Source: Dichotomopilus funicola (taxonomy: Eukaryota > Ascomycota > Sordariomycetes > Sordariales > Chaetomiaceae). Taken from it: a DNA stretch of 64,000 nucleotides. The notes beneath the pieces are model-generated. The model had not been told where the DNA came from, did not search any database, and was given only the letters and a program-made list of their open reading frames with translations. The position numbers were made by a program, and so were the translations under genes. How positions within the stretch are numbered: position 1 is the stretch's first letter; the number at the start of each line of letters is the position of its first letter. Positions 44,353 through 58,000 of this stretch are shown here, piece by piece. The stretch lies in assembly GCF_033296635.1 (NCBI RefSeq), contig NW_026944109.1, positions 1-64,000 on the forward strand. Direction: 5' to 3'.

Positions 44353-45123
44353 CTACACCCTCCTCCAGTCAGTCATGACCCGACCAATGCACCCAAGCCC
44401 CGCGACCTCCACCACCTTCTCGTGCCAGCTGAGCAGTACACTCATCGCGGCACCCGTCGACTCGGTGGCAGCGCCCGGGCGGGGGCCGATCTGGCTGAAG
44501 CCGGTTGGCTGCGGGGTCATGCGTGTGGGCGTGCGTGGGCCGCTACCGCCGGCCGAGGCGGATGTTGCGGCCATACCTTTGTATCTGGAGCACAGAAAAG
44601 GCGTGTGTTAGTCTCAGTCACTTTGTCCCGATCTCTCAGGGCTAAATCACAACAGTAACAAGAATCATGAAGAAAGGCGAGAGACTCACAGATACTTCAT
44701 CAACACATCCAAGCACTCACTCCCACCCGGACTCCCATAAATCCGCTGCAACATCGGCGTCATCTCGCTCGCCTTAATACTCTGCAACACCTCGACCACA
44801 GTCTGCAGCGCCGCCTCCCGGGCCAACTCATTCCCACTCCCATTCTCCGCTGCCGCCGCCACAGCCGCGGGCGTCCCCGTGTTCGTCGCGTACACCGGCG
44901 TCTCGAGACACCCACGCAGGGCACCCTCAGCGTCGCCGCCGCGCAGCAGCTGGCGCACCTGTGCGGTTAGCTGGCGGACGTCGGCTTCGGATATGTCGGG
45001 TAGCGCGGTGTGCAGGGTCGCGGTGTCGAAGTTGGCGGGCGAGTCCGGGTCGAGCGCGTCGATGTCGATCGTGCGCCAGGCGTCGGACAGCGTGGCTTGG
45101 GTGTGCTCGCGGATGATGGACAT
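44353..45123 (-). CDS. ARPC5: Arp2/3 complex subunit 5 (p16-ARC)
   Basis: There are two exons, 45123-44690 and 44584-44353 (105-base intron), giving 221 aa. The N terminus has AWRTIDIDALDPD, then a helical region (VRQLTAQVRQLLRGGDAEGA), AALQTVVEVLQSIKASEM and CLDVLMKYLYKGM. The C terminus LLSWHEKVVEVAGLGCIGRV matches the family end. ARPC5 bridges the Arp2/3 complex that nucleates branched actin at endocytic patches. About 40 Gly/Ser/Pro/Thr-rich residues (after YKGM) are inserted before the C-terminal helix; family members are usually about 150 aa. ATG 45123 gives the only sensible start. Confidence 0.9.
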
Positions 45124-48100
45124 AGTGGCGGTTTGTGGTTTCTCCTGCTTCTATTTTATGGGAAGGTTTTCTTATGAGTGGTTAGGTGAGTTTATGGAGG
45201 CCGTTTGCGGCTTCGAGGATCGGGGTTCAAGCGTTGAGCGAGGGTCGGGATGGAATGGCGGGGTTTGGGGATCGTTGTTGGGCTTGCACCTCGGGATTGG
45301 GTTACCCTCAATTGTCGTCAAAAAACAAACTCGTCGTTCGCAGTCTTGGAAGCAGAGTCGGCTTTTCGGCGGTGCGTTGCGTCCCGCCTGATGGCTTGTT
45401 GTCGTGTGTCGGTGGAGGTTGGGTTCTTGATTTGGGGAGCGCAAGGAAACAATGCGAGGTTGACGTTGCTCCAAGGCAAGCAGCTGGCTCAGCCCCGCAT
45501 TGCGCTGGAGCTCCCTGTGGGGGCTGCTCGGCCCCACTTCCGGACCGGCTGCCGTGAAGTACGGAAGCCCGCTCCGGTGTCTCGGTCTTTGGGCTCCGGG
45601 TCGGGTACTTCAGAATATGAGGGCGGGATTTGGCCTGAATCGTGGTAAGAGCACATGGGATTAGACTGGTGACTTCCAACTCTTGAATACCGTCTCGCCC
45701 CCTAGAATATTCTATTCCCGAACTCGACTTACACACCTCGGTGTCCCAGTCACACTCGAAAGGGGATTCCAGCCTACATTTTAAAGCGATTCTTTTCCAT
45801 CTTCACTTCCATAAAAGTCACTGCCTAACATCGTGATTTCCCGTGCATTACGCATATGCAGAATAGTCGGTATCATGTCGTTGGGGACATAGGTTAGGCT
45901 GCGTCATGACTCCTAGTCAGTTCGGCGATTCAAACACATCCGTGTTTGACAACGTCTATATACTTAGGGGTCACCACACAAGTTGACCAGTTCTGACCAG
46001 AAACTACCTGTGTTTTCAGTCTCTCCGGTTTCAAACTCCTCTATCGCACTGACTTCATAACCTTCGTTGCTGATTCGCCTAGGGGTCTATCAGCTTCCCG
46101 AGCGGACGAAAGGAACCTGTTGTCATCCTTCATGATATCGATGTACTAAACTGCCTTGTCTACTAGTAAGAGATAACTGCCGTACCCAAACCGTCCGCCA
46201 AACCCTCACCCATCGTCGCTCAGCACCGAGTCTTCTCTCATAACGTTACCAGTAGAGACCCATCAGATGATCGCTCAGGCATCGATGCCGGGAATGTCAA
46301 AACGGAGCCAAGTTGTTGAACTCTAGCTGAAGATCAGTGACTTCTGAGCAAAGTCATACCAGGGTTTTGACAAATCTCTGGTACACAACCCGGCACTAAA
46401 CATGAAGAAGCCGTCGAGGAACCCGCACGAACGGGTCTCAGGGCGCCTCGCCCCACAACGCCAGTCGATAACTAACTTGACAACAACAAAAATCGGCGAT
46501 CACACCTCCCTTTCCCTTCCCCTGGGTTCTGGTACCGTATCCGGGGAAAGAAAGCGAGAAACACGACTCAAGGCAGAACGAAGTCGATGGAAAACTCTGT
46601 CCAAGGTCTTCATCACGACCCGGTCCCTGTCTAGTCGCCGAGACTTCCCTTCCCACTACCCCCGGAGCTAAACCCCTTCAAAAATCGGATCGGTCGCATC
46701 CATTCCCACGGGTCCTTCGCGCTGGTAATCCTCTTGGTTTTCGGTGCCGCTAGCCTCGCTTTCAGTTAGGAAACGGCACTTCGTGAGTGAGCAACGACAA
46801 GTTGCAGATCTCGATGTGTTAACCTCAGCTAGCGCGACCCAAACCAGGCGGATTTCGCCGTGTGGCGATTTCCCACTCAGGACTGTTGAGAAAGATGGCT
46901 GTGTGGCTGCTTCAGATCATTGACTAACGGTTCAGGAGTTAGCGTTTCCCCGTCTTATTCCGATTTCCGTTTTAGACCGCCTCACCTATTCGTTGAATGT
47001 CTGAGAGACCGAGAGCCTGACTTGATTGATTGCAGCCCAAAACGGAATTCGGTGCAGGGCGACTAGGCGGGGGACGGTCTAGTGGGGGAACAAAGGAACA
47101 AGAGAAGAGAGCGAGAAAAAAGCCACCCGGTGTCAGCATCAAGCCAGCGCCGACCGCCACTACCGTCATGACAAGTTCATGCAAGCGTTCCCCAGCTTAT
47201 TCACGCCCGTCCACCCGCGCGGTCAGGTCCGAAAGGCGCAGCCATCAGGGTTCATGCGTGGGGGTTTTGCCAGTCTGAAGGGTCATTGGGAGCCTTTCCA
47301 TCGCACTCACGTGCATGCCTACCTGTGTTGTAGAAGGCTTCACCGAGAGAGATGCGCAAAATCCCGCAGTCCGGATTCGACCGTCAGAAAAGCATACAAG
47401 CACCGCGGAGAAAGGCAGTCATGAGTGAACTAATGTAGTTTCCCATCTTCCACTAGGCGGTTGCCCCCCTTCAAAAAAGCTGGCCCCTCCATTTCCCATC
47501 ACACAGACCCTGATCTTCCTTCACCGAAAACACAAGTCGCACCGACCGCGCCGTGTTAGTTCACGCTAATGGTACTAACGCTGGTAGTGAATCCGTGCAA
47601 GCTGAACCGGCGAGCCTAGCCTTGCTGTTTTCACGGGTCGCCCTACCGTAATAACGGAGTCTAACGGAACTCGGTTAGGGCCACCAGTACGGATAACACG
47701 GCCTTCTTGTTGTGAAATTGTGGTTATGTTGCAAGTACACCAAACGTTGCTACCCACCTTCCGAGTGTAAAGCAGCATACACGACGGTAACTGTCTATCG
47801 GTGCGTATTGTTTAGGAATATGGCATGGCCCAAGATACTTCCATCGGGGCTGAACTCAAAACTGCATGTGTTGTTGCTGTTGTTGTTGGTGGAGACCCTA
47901 ACTGGAATCCGCCGGACCCCATAATCACTGCAGGGCGACTCCATGAAAGATAGCGGGATCGGGCGAGCCCGGCGGCGGCATTCCCTCGTGGCATCTCGAA
48001 CGTTAACTAAATTCCGATTGTCGATTCCGCTCAGACCTCGTGGCCGGCGCAGAGGTGAGCTCGCCACAAAACCCACCTCACTTGACTTGATCTCTCATTA

Positions 48101-51100
48101 GCTTCTCTCCTTGTTCACCACCGAATCCACTTCTTCATCTTCATCGGGCACTCGTCGGTTTCACCCAGACCGGTCTGCCGCATATCCCAACGAACTACCA
48201 ATATAACACACAAACTGCACTAGTTAACCGATCCCGTTCCCCCGGGTTTTGTGTTAGGGAGCCAGAGGTCACAAACCCTGTGTCGCTCAATCACTGTTCC
48301 TCGCCTGTGAATCCACCCTTGAACCCACCCAGATCGAGTTGGCCCGCGGGGTATGCACGAGCCATGAGGAGAGCGTTCTTGAAAACGGGTGCATAAATAT
48401 CGTCATCTAACTACCGCCGTTAACTAACTCGCATAGGAAACAGATAGGAAAAGGGGGAAGTTGGGCAGAAGCGCCAGATCTGTCCCTCGGGACATCGTGT
48501 ACTCTAAGTGTACACCACACTTGACCGCCAAGTGCACACGTCGTCCCACATAAGTAGTGTAGATGGGAGACATCGAAGGCTGGACCCGCCCCTGCGGTTG
48601 ATCCATTGACGAGTTTCGGTGGGCGGTCTCTGATTCTGTGGGTTCATTCCCTCCGAGAAAAAACGTGGGAGGTGCGGGAGCGGTGGGGACAGACGTTACG
48701 AGAAGGCGTGGAGTGGAAGATTGGGATGTGTTAAAACATTGGTGATGGTTGTGGGGGTGTTGTCGCGCCGCAGTCCGTATCGAAACTTAGACATTGGTGG
48801 GCACGTGGAACGGAGGATCCCGCTGTTACGTTTTGATTTCCTGTGATGTTGTAGGCGGTGGGTTATACGTAGGTTATTCGTAAACTACAGCTGTACATCT
48901 CCTTCGTGTTGCCAACAGAAAATCATCACCAGGTCAGGTATTTCCTTGTTTCCCTTCTCGACCTGTTAGTTAAAACCTGCGTTATTGTCTTTCTTTTTGC
49001 TTGCCACAATGGGTTGTTTTCCCTCATTGCCAAGGGGCGAAAGAAGAAACCCTTGCAGGCGGACAAAAAGGACGTGTCTCATCTCCGAACCGAGTTTTGT
49101 AGAAAAAACGAAAATCGGATGGGTCTGAGCCAGATCTCTGGGACAAGAAAGCACCAGGCCATGCAACTGACCAAAAGCGGGAAAACGGAGCAGCGTTTGG
49201 TTCCTGCGTCTGACCCCTTGCTTCCCCTGAACCGTGCGAACCGAACGGGGATTCGGATCTAAAAGAGGAAACTCGATGGAAGAAAGTGGGGTTTCTAGAA
49301 CGAAATCTAAGCGGACCATGGGAAATGCAGGATTTGTCCTGCCTGGAGGCTGGTCCCGCGTGCTCACTCGCTCAAAGAAACACCAACGCCAAATCAAATC
49401 CAAATCCCGAGGAGAAGCTGATGGCGCAGCCACCATCACGCCGTGACCAAATCCCAAATCACACACACCCCTTCCTTGGGGGGCGAGCGGGTAGAGCATG
49501 GGGGTGCAAAATTCGCAAAGATACATCTATCGTACGAACCGCTTGGGGATGGGTGGACGGAGACAACATGGGGGTCGCCCTGACGGCCTCAACAAGCGAG
49601 GGCCTGTTCGACCTGCGACCATCTGCAACCGACCTGTTCGTTGCCATCCCACCGGGAGCGCTCCGCGGCCTGGGCGCTGGGGTAGAGTTAAAGTGGGTCT
49701 TTTCACAGTGCTGATCGGTCAGAAGTGTGCCAAATGTGCGGCCGAGTGATCGCTGAGGCAGAAGATCAGTGCGCTAGCGTAGCGTAAAAAAGCGGCAGGA
49801 AGAAGAAGCGCAATTGTCTAAAATGACGAGTGGTTCTTCTCCCGTTCCCGTGGGCTCGAAAGTAAAGCTAGAAGCGAGAGTTTCTCGTTTACACCCTGTC
49901 CGTGAATTATTACAACAATTATCATGGAGGTCTCTCATCACTCAGGCAGGGACCATTACCATGCTGAAACGGAGGAGTGAAAGGTGTTCCTTGCACTCCA
50001 CTCAACCGACTCGGTATCCACCCACACACACCCCACGCTGTCACGGCTGTTTCGAAACGGGAGATGGGATGAACGGGGACGCCATGTGGTGAGATGCTCG
50101 GTAAGAAAACGTGGAATCGTCCTTCGACACAGTCACAGTAAGCCCCCAACCCTATTGGCAACGCTGGCTATAACACACAAAACGTGCATGGTATTCGTAC
50201 AGCTTCAGTCTCTTCAGGGCAGACAAAGGTACGCTCCTGAAAAGTCATCATCATCTGACCACCCCTGTTTGCTTCCGCAGGCGCGCGGTACGCTGCGCAC
50301 CGCGGCACGGGTGCAACGCAACCGCTCGGTCGAAATTAGCACACGCGCCGCAGTGGCAGTGCAGCGTGACCGCAGAATGAAGAAGAACAAATTTCAGCGT
50401 CAAAGACTTCCCGTCCCGTCATTCACGATTGATGGACGCGGGGGCCTAAACGCGCGGATCGTGATAGCAGACCCCTAGAAAGGTTGCGTTGGGAATGGGG
50501 AACCTGAGGAATTCGCCAGGGCGTCCTGGTTTCGGGGGAGTGGAGCAGGGGATAAGGTCATTGAAGCAAGCAGGGCAAGACACCTTCGCACCTTCCTCTG
50601 CTGCGTCCGTAGTGTAGGTACTGCGTACTGTACGAAGGTAGTTAGTGTCATCTGCTTAGAACCGTCACAAAAAAAGTTGAACTCGCTAAGAAATGCCCTA
50701 GATTCTAACAAATGAACCTAAGCGCGGAAAACAACACCCATCACCCACACATTGAGTACCTCATGTTGCGGGCTTCAATACAACAGCATGTAGTGTACGG
50801 AGCGGCATTCAAAGTTTATTGCCTTCGTCAAACCCATGAGCCGAGAAGTCAGATGAGATGTCGTAATGCCGAAAAGAGCGCGCTCGCGTCACATTCGGCT
50901 GAGGAGTTCAGAGACAAGTTCTTTCATAATAACTCCGGGAAACTGGTAGTTAATGCACGCAATGCCATACCCGAGTCGAAGCCCCCGTTTCACTGTTTCC
51001 CACCTCGCTAATATCGTCCCCACATAACTAACGTTCGTAGTCGCAGGATGAAAGAACCTGCATCTCGTAGGTCGCGGTCGAGGCCCACGGATCGAAGCAA

Positions 51101-51946
51101 GATGGAAAGATCGGTGCTGAAAGGCTTCCGGGTTTCGTCGCCCGCCCCGCCAGTGTACACTCGGCTCAACTACTCGGGCCGTCAGCTCATATGGTCCGGC
51201 CGGCCGGAAACCATGGCCAAGACACGCAGGAGCTAGAAAACATTTCGGTGGACCCTCCCTTATTCCAAATTCTTCAGCTAAACCCATCTCGACGAACTTT
51301 ACGAGAGTGCCCAACCCCTAATGGTCCTTTGACTCCGCCCGGCGGTCGTTCCCCGGTGTGGATACAACGGGACCCTTTCTCCATCGTTACCGGACTTGCC
51401 AGAGTCGCACTTCAGCAGGGGCTCAAGGGGGGAGGCGAATTTGTTAGCCAGGAACGAAATCCCCGTTTGCCCGTCGCCAGTCCCAGGACCACAGCATTGG
51501 GAGCGCCCGCACGAGTTCAGGCGCTCGCGAAAACCCACTCCTCCTGCGTCGACAGAAGTGGAGTTGCATGGACCTCGGGGGAGTCTCCGATTCGATTGCG
51601 CACTCGCTCGACCCAGCTGATGGTTTTCAATTTAGGCGTGCATTAGTGTAGTCCCTCATGCTCGGGCTGGGATGAAAGGACGGAGGCAAATGCGAGGATG
51701 GGATGGGGTGGGGCGTGATGGTGGATGCACCCGAGCACGGCGCATCGCCTTCTTCTCTTGTTTCTCGTCTCCGTGTTGTTGGGACCGACATTGATGCACG
51801 GCGGAATGCCACCGGACTTGGTGGCATTGAAGGGCTTGGCGATGATGCAGAGTGGAATGCAGGCCGACTGCATCTGTCCGTCCATGCAGGGCAGCTGCCG
51901 GTGGGTTTGACACAGCGAGGCGAGACAGACGAACCGGTCCACTAAG

Positions 51947-52012
51947 TCTTTTTCCTTTTTTTTCTCTTCTTTTTTCTTGTTTTCTCTCCCGTCTCCCCCC
52001 TTTTTCTTCACC
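51947..52012 (+). repeat. pyrimidine-rich tract in the desert
   Basis: About 65 bases of almost pure C/T (runs of T with CTC and CCC breaks) occur on the plus strand. A second, C-rich patch with CCCG repeats follows at about 52170-52255. In fungal genes such tracts are common just upstream of transcription starts, so this is a candidate promoter or leader marker for an unseen transcript. Confidence 0.5.
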
Positions 52013-55000
52013 GTGAAACGCAGCCACCTCTTTCCGACTGGTTCAGATGCGAAACGGGCACATGCAGGGTAGAGCAGATCGATTATAGCTCTTGTGCGTC
52101 CGTACGAAAGGTACAGCCCTCGGAAAAGGTGACGTTATCCTGCTGCCTTTTCCATTACATTGCCTTGTGTTACACAACCCCCCCATTCCCCCGACCGGAC
52201 CATTCAGTGTGTGTTCCCATCCATCCCGTCCACCCGCCCGCCCGCTCATCCCGTCTTGCCAAAACCGGCAACCTGACCCGGTGTTGCACGCCGCCCACCC
52301 TGAGTGAGTGAGTCCTCTGGGGGTATCATCCAAGAACCAGCCCCGTGGACGCTACGGCGTCCACACCGGTCTTGCCGAGGCTTCCAGAAGGACCGAAACC
52401 TCTCTCACACTCTCTCCCCGTCGTCAGCCGTACCCGAGTCTCCGGCACGCCAACCGTACATAGTACGTACTGGCGGCGACATCCGAAACGTCCTGTGGCC
52501 GGCTTACTGCGGAGCAGCCAAAGACAGTCATACTAAACGACAGTCATGGTGCGGTAACACAGGCTTTCCTTTTCCTTTCTTTTGGTTTGGATTGTCATGT
52601 TTTTGCTCCCAATGGTTAACGTTACGCCGTTCCGTCCCGAACTCCGCGCCGTGAATCATAGCCGGGCTTGTGGCTCATACCTTCCTCGTGGCTCATGTTG
52701 GCGCATCTTGTCGTGCTGAGTCTAGGCAACATCCTTCAATGTTACGAATGAATTGATGATGTACTATGAGTGAGCAGTTCGGTTACCTCATCGGCGAACC
52801 ACTTGGTGGACTGGTACCACCGGCGAGACCGTAAGTAGCTAGGGATGACGAGGGTTGTATTTCCAGGCCACGAGAGACGGCAATTCATGAAAAATACGAC
52901 AGAAATACTCCGTACTAAGTCCGATTCTCCGGCAGGCCCCTCTATGTTGGATATTTCTACATTTGGTGAGATTAGACCATGCGCACTGCCATTCGCCATC
53001 GTTCTTGTTTTTGTTGTTCTTTTTATTTGCTCCCTGAACGATAACGAGGAGTGGTTATCGATTTGGTGGAGGACTGTGTGTGTGAAACACGAAAACCCCG
53101 GCGCCGGGCGTGACAAGCCCAATGCAGCTGAGAGTCCCCATTCGCGGCTCCATGAATCCGTGGCCACAAAAATTAAACACCGAGAACTGTTTCTTCGGTT
53201 TGATACGCGCGGCTGCGGCTGGCCACATGACCAAGTTCGAACCACTTGAAACGCGTGGTTCGACGTGCCCTGGACCTACTGGCGGTTTCCATTGATTGGG
53301 TAGAGCGGAATTCATGGGGCACGAAAAGTGATTCAACCAAATTCCCTCGTCACAAAAAGCAAACGTGCAGAGAGCGAAGGCCAAAAAATACCAGTCAAGT
53401 TTTCGCAAACCAAGCACTGAGCTATGGTCACCACGTATATGATAACTAGTGTACATCTTTGTCTAAAACACCAGGGGGTATCTTCGTTGTTTCTGGAACC
53501 AGCCCAGCACCCTTTGCGGCCGCAATGGGCCAAAAGAAACTCATCCGCTCCATCCGTTTTGTGTACAGTAATGGAAATATGGGGTGGAATAAAGGTGTCG
53601 TTGCCGGGGTGTTGATGGCCCGCCCTCGTGAGAAGACGGAGCCGTCGGAGAAACAAAAGGTGTTACAGGAGTTGAAATGAACAAAAAACAAAACAAGAGT
53701 CTATATGCCAAAAACAGAAATCAGATCTTTTTTGCCCACCCAACTCTTTCCCATGACCAGAACAAATCCCAGAGACGTTAAAACAAAGAAAAAAGCCGGT
53801 GAATGTACTCCATCGTTATCCAATGGCGACGCAGCGACGGAAAGTTGGCGCAAGGAGACCGATTAGGGATAGCCGAGACGTCGGTGTCCGACACGGATTT
53901 GTGAAAACCGTGCGACCAAAGCCGGTAAATTAGACGGTCGAAATGGCGTCGGAGCGCAATGTCGATGGCCAAGCAGCCAAGTGTTTGTGCCAACTAGTTG
54001 TTGTGCTGGCACACGCGTCGCTGATGTGTTGCGTGGAAACAGGATGGAAAAGTGACAGGCGAGTAAAGTCGCGCCCCGCCAAAAGAGAAAACCGCCCCAT
54101 AAAACTTGGTCCCTCTATATCCCCGAACGCCGCGCAGCCAAGACAATTTGAAGAAAAAGACGACAATTTGGAACCGCCGGAATAAAGCCTCCCTCCGTTA
54201 TCTGCTACTGGGAAGCAAGTTGGCCGTGAGCCCAAATGTTTATCGTTCCATGAATGGTGATTAAAAATGTGGTATCGGAAAGCGAATGGCCCGTGCCATT
54301 TAAAACCGGTGTCGAAAAGGATGTGGTGTTACAAGCGTTATTAAAAGTCGAATATCGTAAATGTTGAAAATGGATCGTTGGTGCGTAGCCAATCGGTGTG
54401 TCCAGGGTCTGCGATCAGGCAAGCTCACGAAAGTCGTGCGAGGTTGTGACGACTAGACGTGACAGGCGAGATTACCGAGGCTTGGGCGGCGGCGGCTTGG
54501 GGACACCAGTTGTGTCGTAAGCTCCCCGGCCAAAGTTGAAGAATTGTTCTGAAGATGTGACAATCATGGTGGCAGATGTGATGTGGATGCCGGAGTTAGA
54601 GCTAGGAAACGAAGGCGCATGTTAGCAATGGCGCGTTCCCTCGTCCATGTTATATGTGCCACCACCGCAGAAAGGGGGTGCCGAGCCGACAATATTTTAA
54701 GGAACATCCGGCATTGGCAAACAACCAAAAGTATTCCTCATCTCAGCGAATGGGACAGTGACTCACATTTGTAGAGATCTCGTTTGGCGACAAAAAGAAG
54801 AGGCGCAATCCACTATGGGATTGGTGAAACGCTGCGGCGAAGCAAGGGTGGACTGCGCACCGCCGAATCGTCCGCAGGACAAGATAAGCTTCGTGCTGAG
54901 TGGGTTGGACCAGAAGCGCGACTCCGAATGAGAAGACGGTTACAGATCCGGTAACAGCCACTTGCCGAAAACAAAAATGAAGAACCAGGATTAAGCCGGA

Positions 55001-58000
55001 GCCAAAGTTTCGGTTGCTCTAAGTGGGCGTCAGATGACACTTTTCTGTTCCAGTTGGAAATGTGGCCGGCGTGTTGTTGGTCCTGCGTGTAGTTTCAAGT
55101 ACAACGTCAGGGGTCGGAATAGCGTCACAAGAGATGGATCGAGGAAGGCTTATGGGTGTGCCAACGGTTGCCTGGGACGAGCCCGCGAGGAGGAAGTTCG
55201 TGAGGAGGGTGTGAGCGTTGTGATGGGAGACCAAGGGAAAAAACGGGATGGGGACGGGGAGCTGTCGGGCTTATAATAAAGGGATGGGCAGACAAGAAAA
55301 AGATCTCTGGCATTTCGTTTCCTTACCCTACCCCTGCTAGGTCGCTCACCCCGGACCCTTGTCGATGGCGTCGAGTCTTCAGGTACGGTACGGAGTACAT
55401 CGCCGCAATGTACTTTTCCCCTGTTCCTCTCCGTTACAAATCTTGGCGAACCGCATGGGCACCTCCGTTTGCTTCCTCAGTGCGAGTGACACAACGGAAC
55501 CCCATGGGCCCCTTTCTGGCAACTCAACCCTTGCTCCGAGTCCCACCAACTTCTGAGCCTGTGGGCCCGCCAACGCTGATGCTCAACCGGTTCACCAACT
55601 TCATTCATGTCCAACAATGGAGCTCTCTGTGCGCAGATGCTGCCTTTAGCCCCGTGCCTCATGAGCGCTGTGTCTGCCCTCCAGCTTTCCACGGGGCAAT
55701 TTTCGTGGACACCGGGTGGAAAAGGTTGGGTAGCGCCTACGCATTTCGTGTGCCAAAGAGCCAGGGACACATAACTACCGCCGAGTGGCCAGAAAGCCAC
55801 CTTCCGCGATGACTTCGGGCTCTTTGTGGTGTGACGACGAAGACTCGGGGTGTCCAAGCAGCGCACATACTACGTCCACTAACTACTCACGATCTCATAT
55901 GTTTCGATGGGATTGGGCGTCTGTGCTGCCATTCGTAATCCAGTCTCCTAAAGTGATCTCCCACTCAAGAATTTGCCCGGTGATGGACGGTGGGTCTGTG
56001 TGGACTGTGGAGTCAGCATACTATCCATGCTGCTGGGACTTGAATTCTTCTTTCGTACAATCATATTTCCAGCGCAGCGAACAGCTTTCACAAGCTTTTT
56101 TTTCGTCCCTTTGCGTTTCTTTTTTCCGCTCCTCGCGACGGATCAGCGCCATTAATTAGGGTCGGGCGGACGGGACACCGCAAACGCACCCACAGAAAGC
56201 ATAACCCTGATTTTTTTCTGTTCCGAATTTTTGTGCCTGCTTGGGAAGGACGGAACAGCAGCAGACTCAACCTGGAAGGGACCTGGAAGGCCGTTGCTAT
56301 TACCAGCCACATGTCCAGAGGACCCCCCGTCCCTTCCTGAAAAACTGGGGTGATGAAAAGGGAAAGCACCACCAAACTTGCAGCGCCAGATTGAGCAGTC
56401 AGTCCCAAGCCCCAGTCCGTCAGCCACCTCGGATCAATCGCAGCTCTCACCCGGAGGCAGCAGCAAAGATGTACGAAGGACTGCAGAATTACTTTGTGAA
56501 GTCCAAGCCCGACGCACAGTCCAATTTCGGGCCGTTGTGTAAATCCCCCATTCGGCTGCTTCGGAACCTGAAAGTTGGTTGTAGGCTTTTTGTGTGCCAA
56601 CTTATTCGCACTCACTTATAACGAACGTGAACAGACGTCAGCCAATTCATCCAGGTTGGGTACAAGTCTGGCACACCTTTCACCAACTGACCTCTGCGCC
56701 GGGTCAATCTTTGGATGCGGCACGACCTTCAACTCCGTTCTCTCCGTCCGTTTTCTCCGAACCACACTCTCCGATGCTTCTGGCTGCCCAACGCAACGAG
56801 CACCCCCCGTCCCGCATCCGCCAAACATCACGACACCAGACATAGCTTCGGAAGACCAAGCCGGCTACACTGACAGCTCCGAGCATTGAGACACGGGGAA
56901 GGTGATGGGGCCACTCAAACAACAGCTTAGCCCAACACCTGCCCCAGATGATCTATCCATGCATCTGTGCGCTGCATGAGAGCTTTCTTTGTGGGCTGTC
57001 GTGGCACTCCATCGAGTGCAATCCTATTCTCGGGGGTTTGCCGATAGCAACGGCGCCCGTCTAATACAGCGTTGGCTAACTCGACTCCACGTCTCTTCGC
57101 ACCATTCGCGCCCCCGGGTATTGATGAGACCTGAACCCGGCCTTTGGGTTGATGGCCCCAGGCAAGCCTCGTTACTGCAGCCGCAGAAGCTCGTCATCCT
57201 AGGAAACACCCGACACTCTGGGAACCATTCAACTCTTGACGACAAGCCAAGAACCAGCTCTCATTGCCGTAGTTACCACATTCAGGAAGCCAACGTCGAC
57301 CCCAGTCTCGGCGAGGGCCGCCATGTCATGCGTTGCCCACCACTTGTTCGTGCCATCAGCGGGCCTTCCCAGGCGTCGTGGGGGCCGTGATGCATGGCTC
57401 ACGGCCGGCGCTTTCGCTTGTAGGACGTCATGGCGCAGGTGAGGGTGGGACTCTATCAGATCCCGACACAATTAATCTTTGCCTTTCGCTTGTCGATTTG
57501 TGCCTTAGATCGGAGAAGAACATGGAGCGGCGGGTCGTCGTTCACTCCCCACAAAGATGATCAGCCCGAAATCCAAGGTACCACGACAAGCAAACATGTG
57601 TGTTTTTGCGGTTTCAACCAAATCAGGGCTTTCCAGGTTTTCGACAACAACCGAGGCTGTGCTCTGCAGTCCGAACTCCAAGCCACGGCAGTCGAGGGGC
57701 CAAAGCCGGCATCTCATCGAGCCCATCATGGTCCCACGGAAGACGGGCCGTGCCAAGAGCTATTTTGTCGGGATGAAGAGCCCCCCACAAATTGGGCCAC
57801 GCACCCCGAAGTAAATCTACACAGTATGGGAGCCTAACTAACTTAGCGAACTAAACAAATATTTTCAAACTGTGATCACAGCCGAGATATTGTATGCGTT
57901 AAGGCTTGCTCGTAGGTATTACTTCGTAATCGTCTGTCTCCGTGCAAACCTACAAGAACAGGCCGTCCTAGGAACAGAGGACTCGACCCCAAAATCGGAT

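Noticed and set aside
53210..53270. Box-B-like GGTTCGA sites on both strands
   Set aside because: No paired T-stem, acceptor stem or box A at the right distance.
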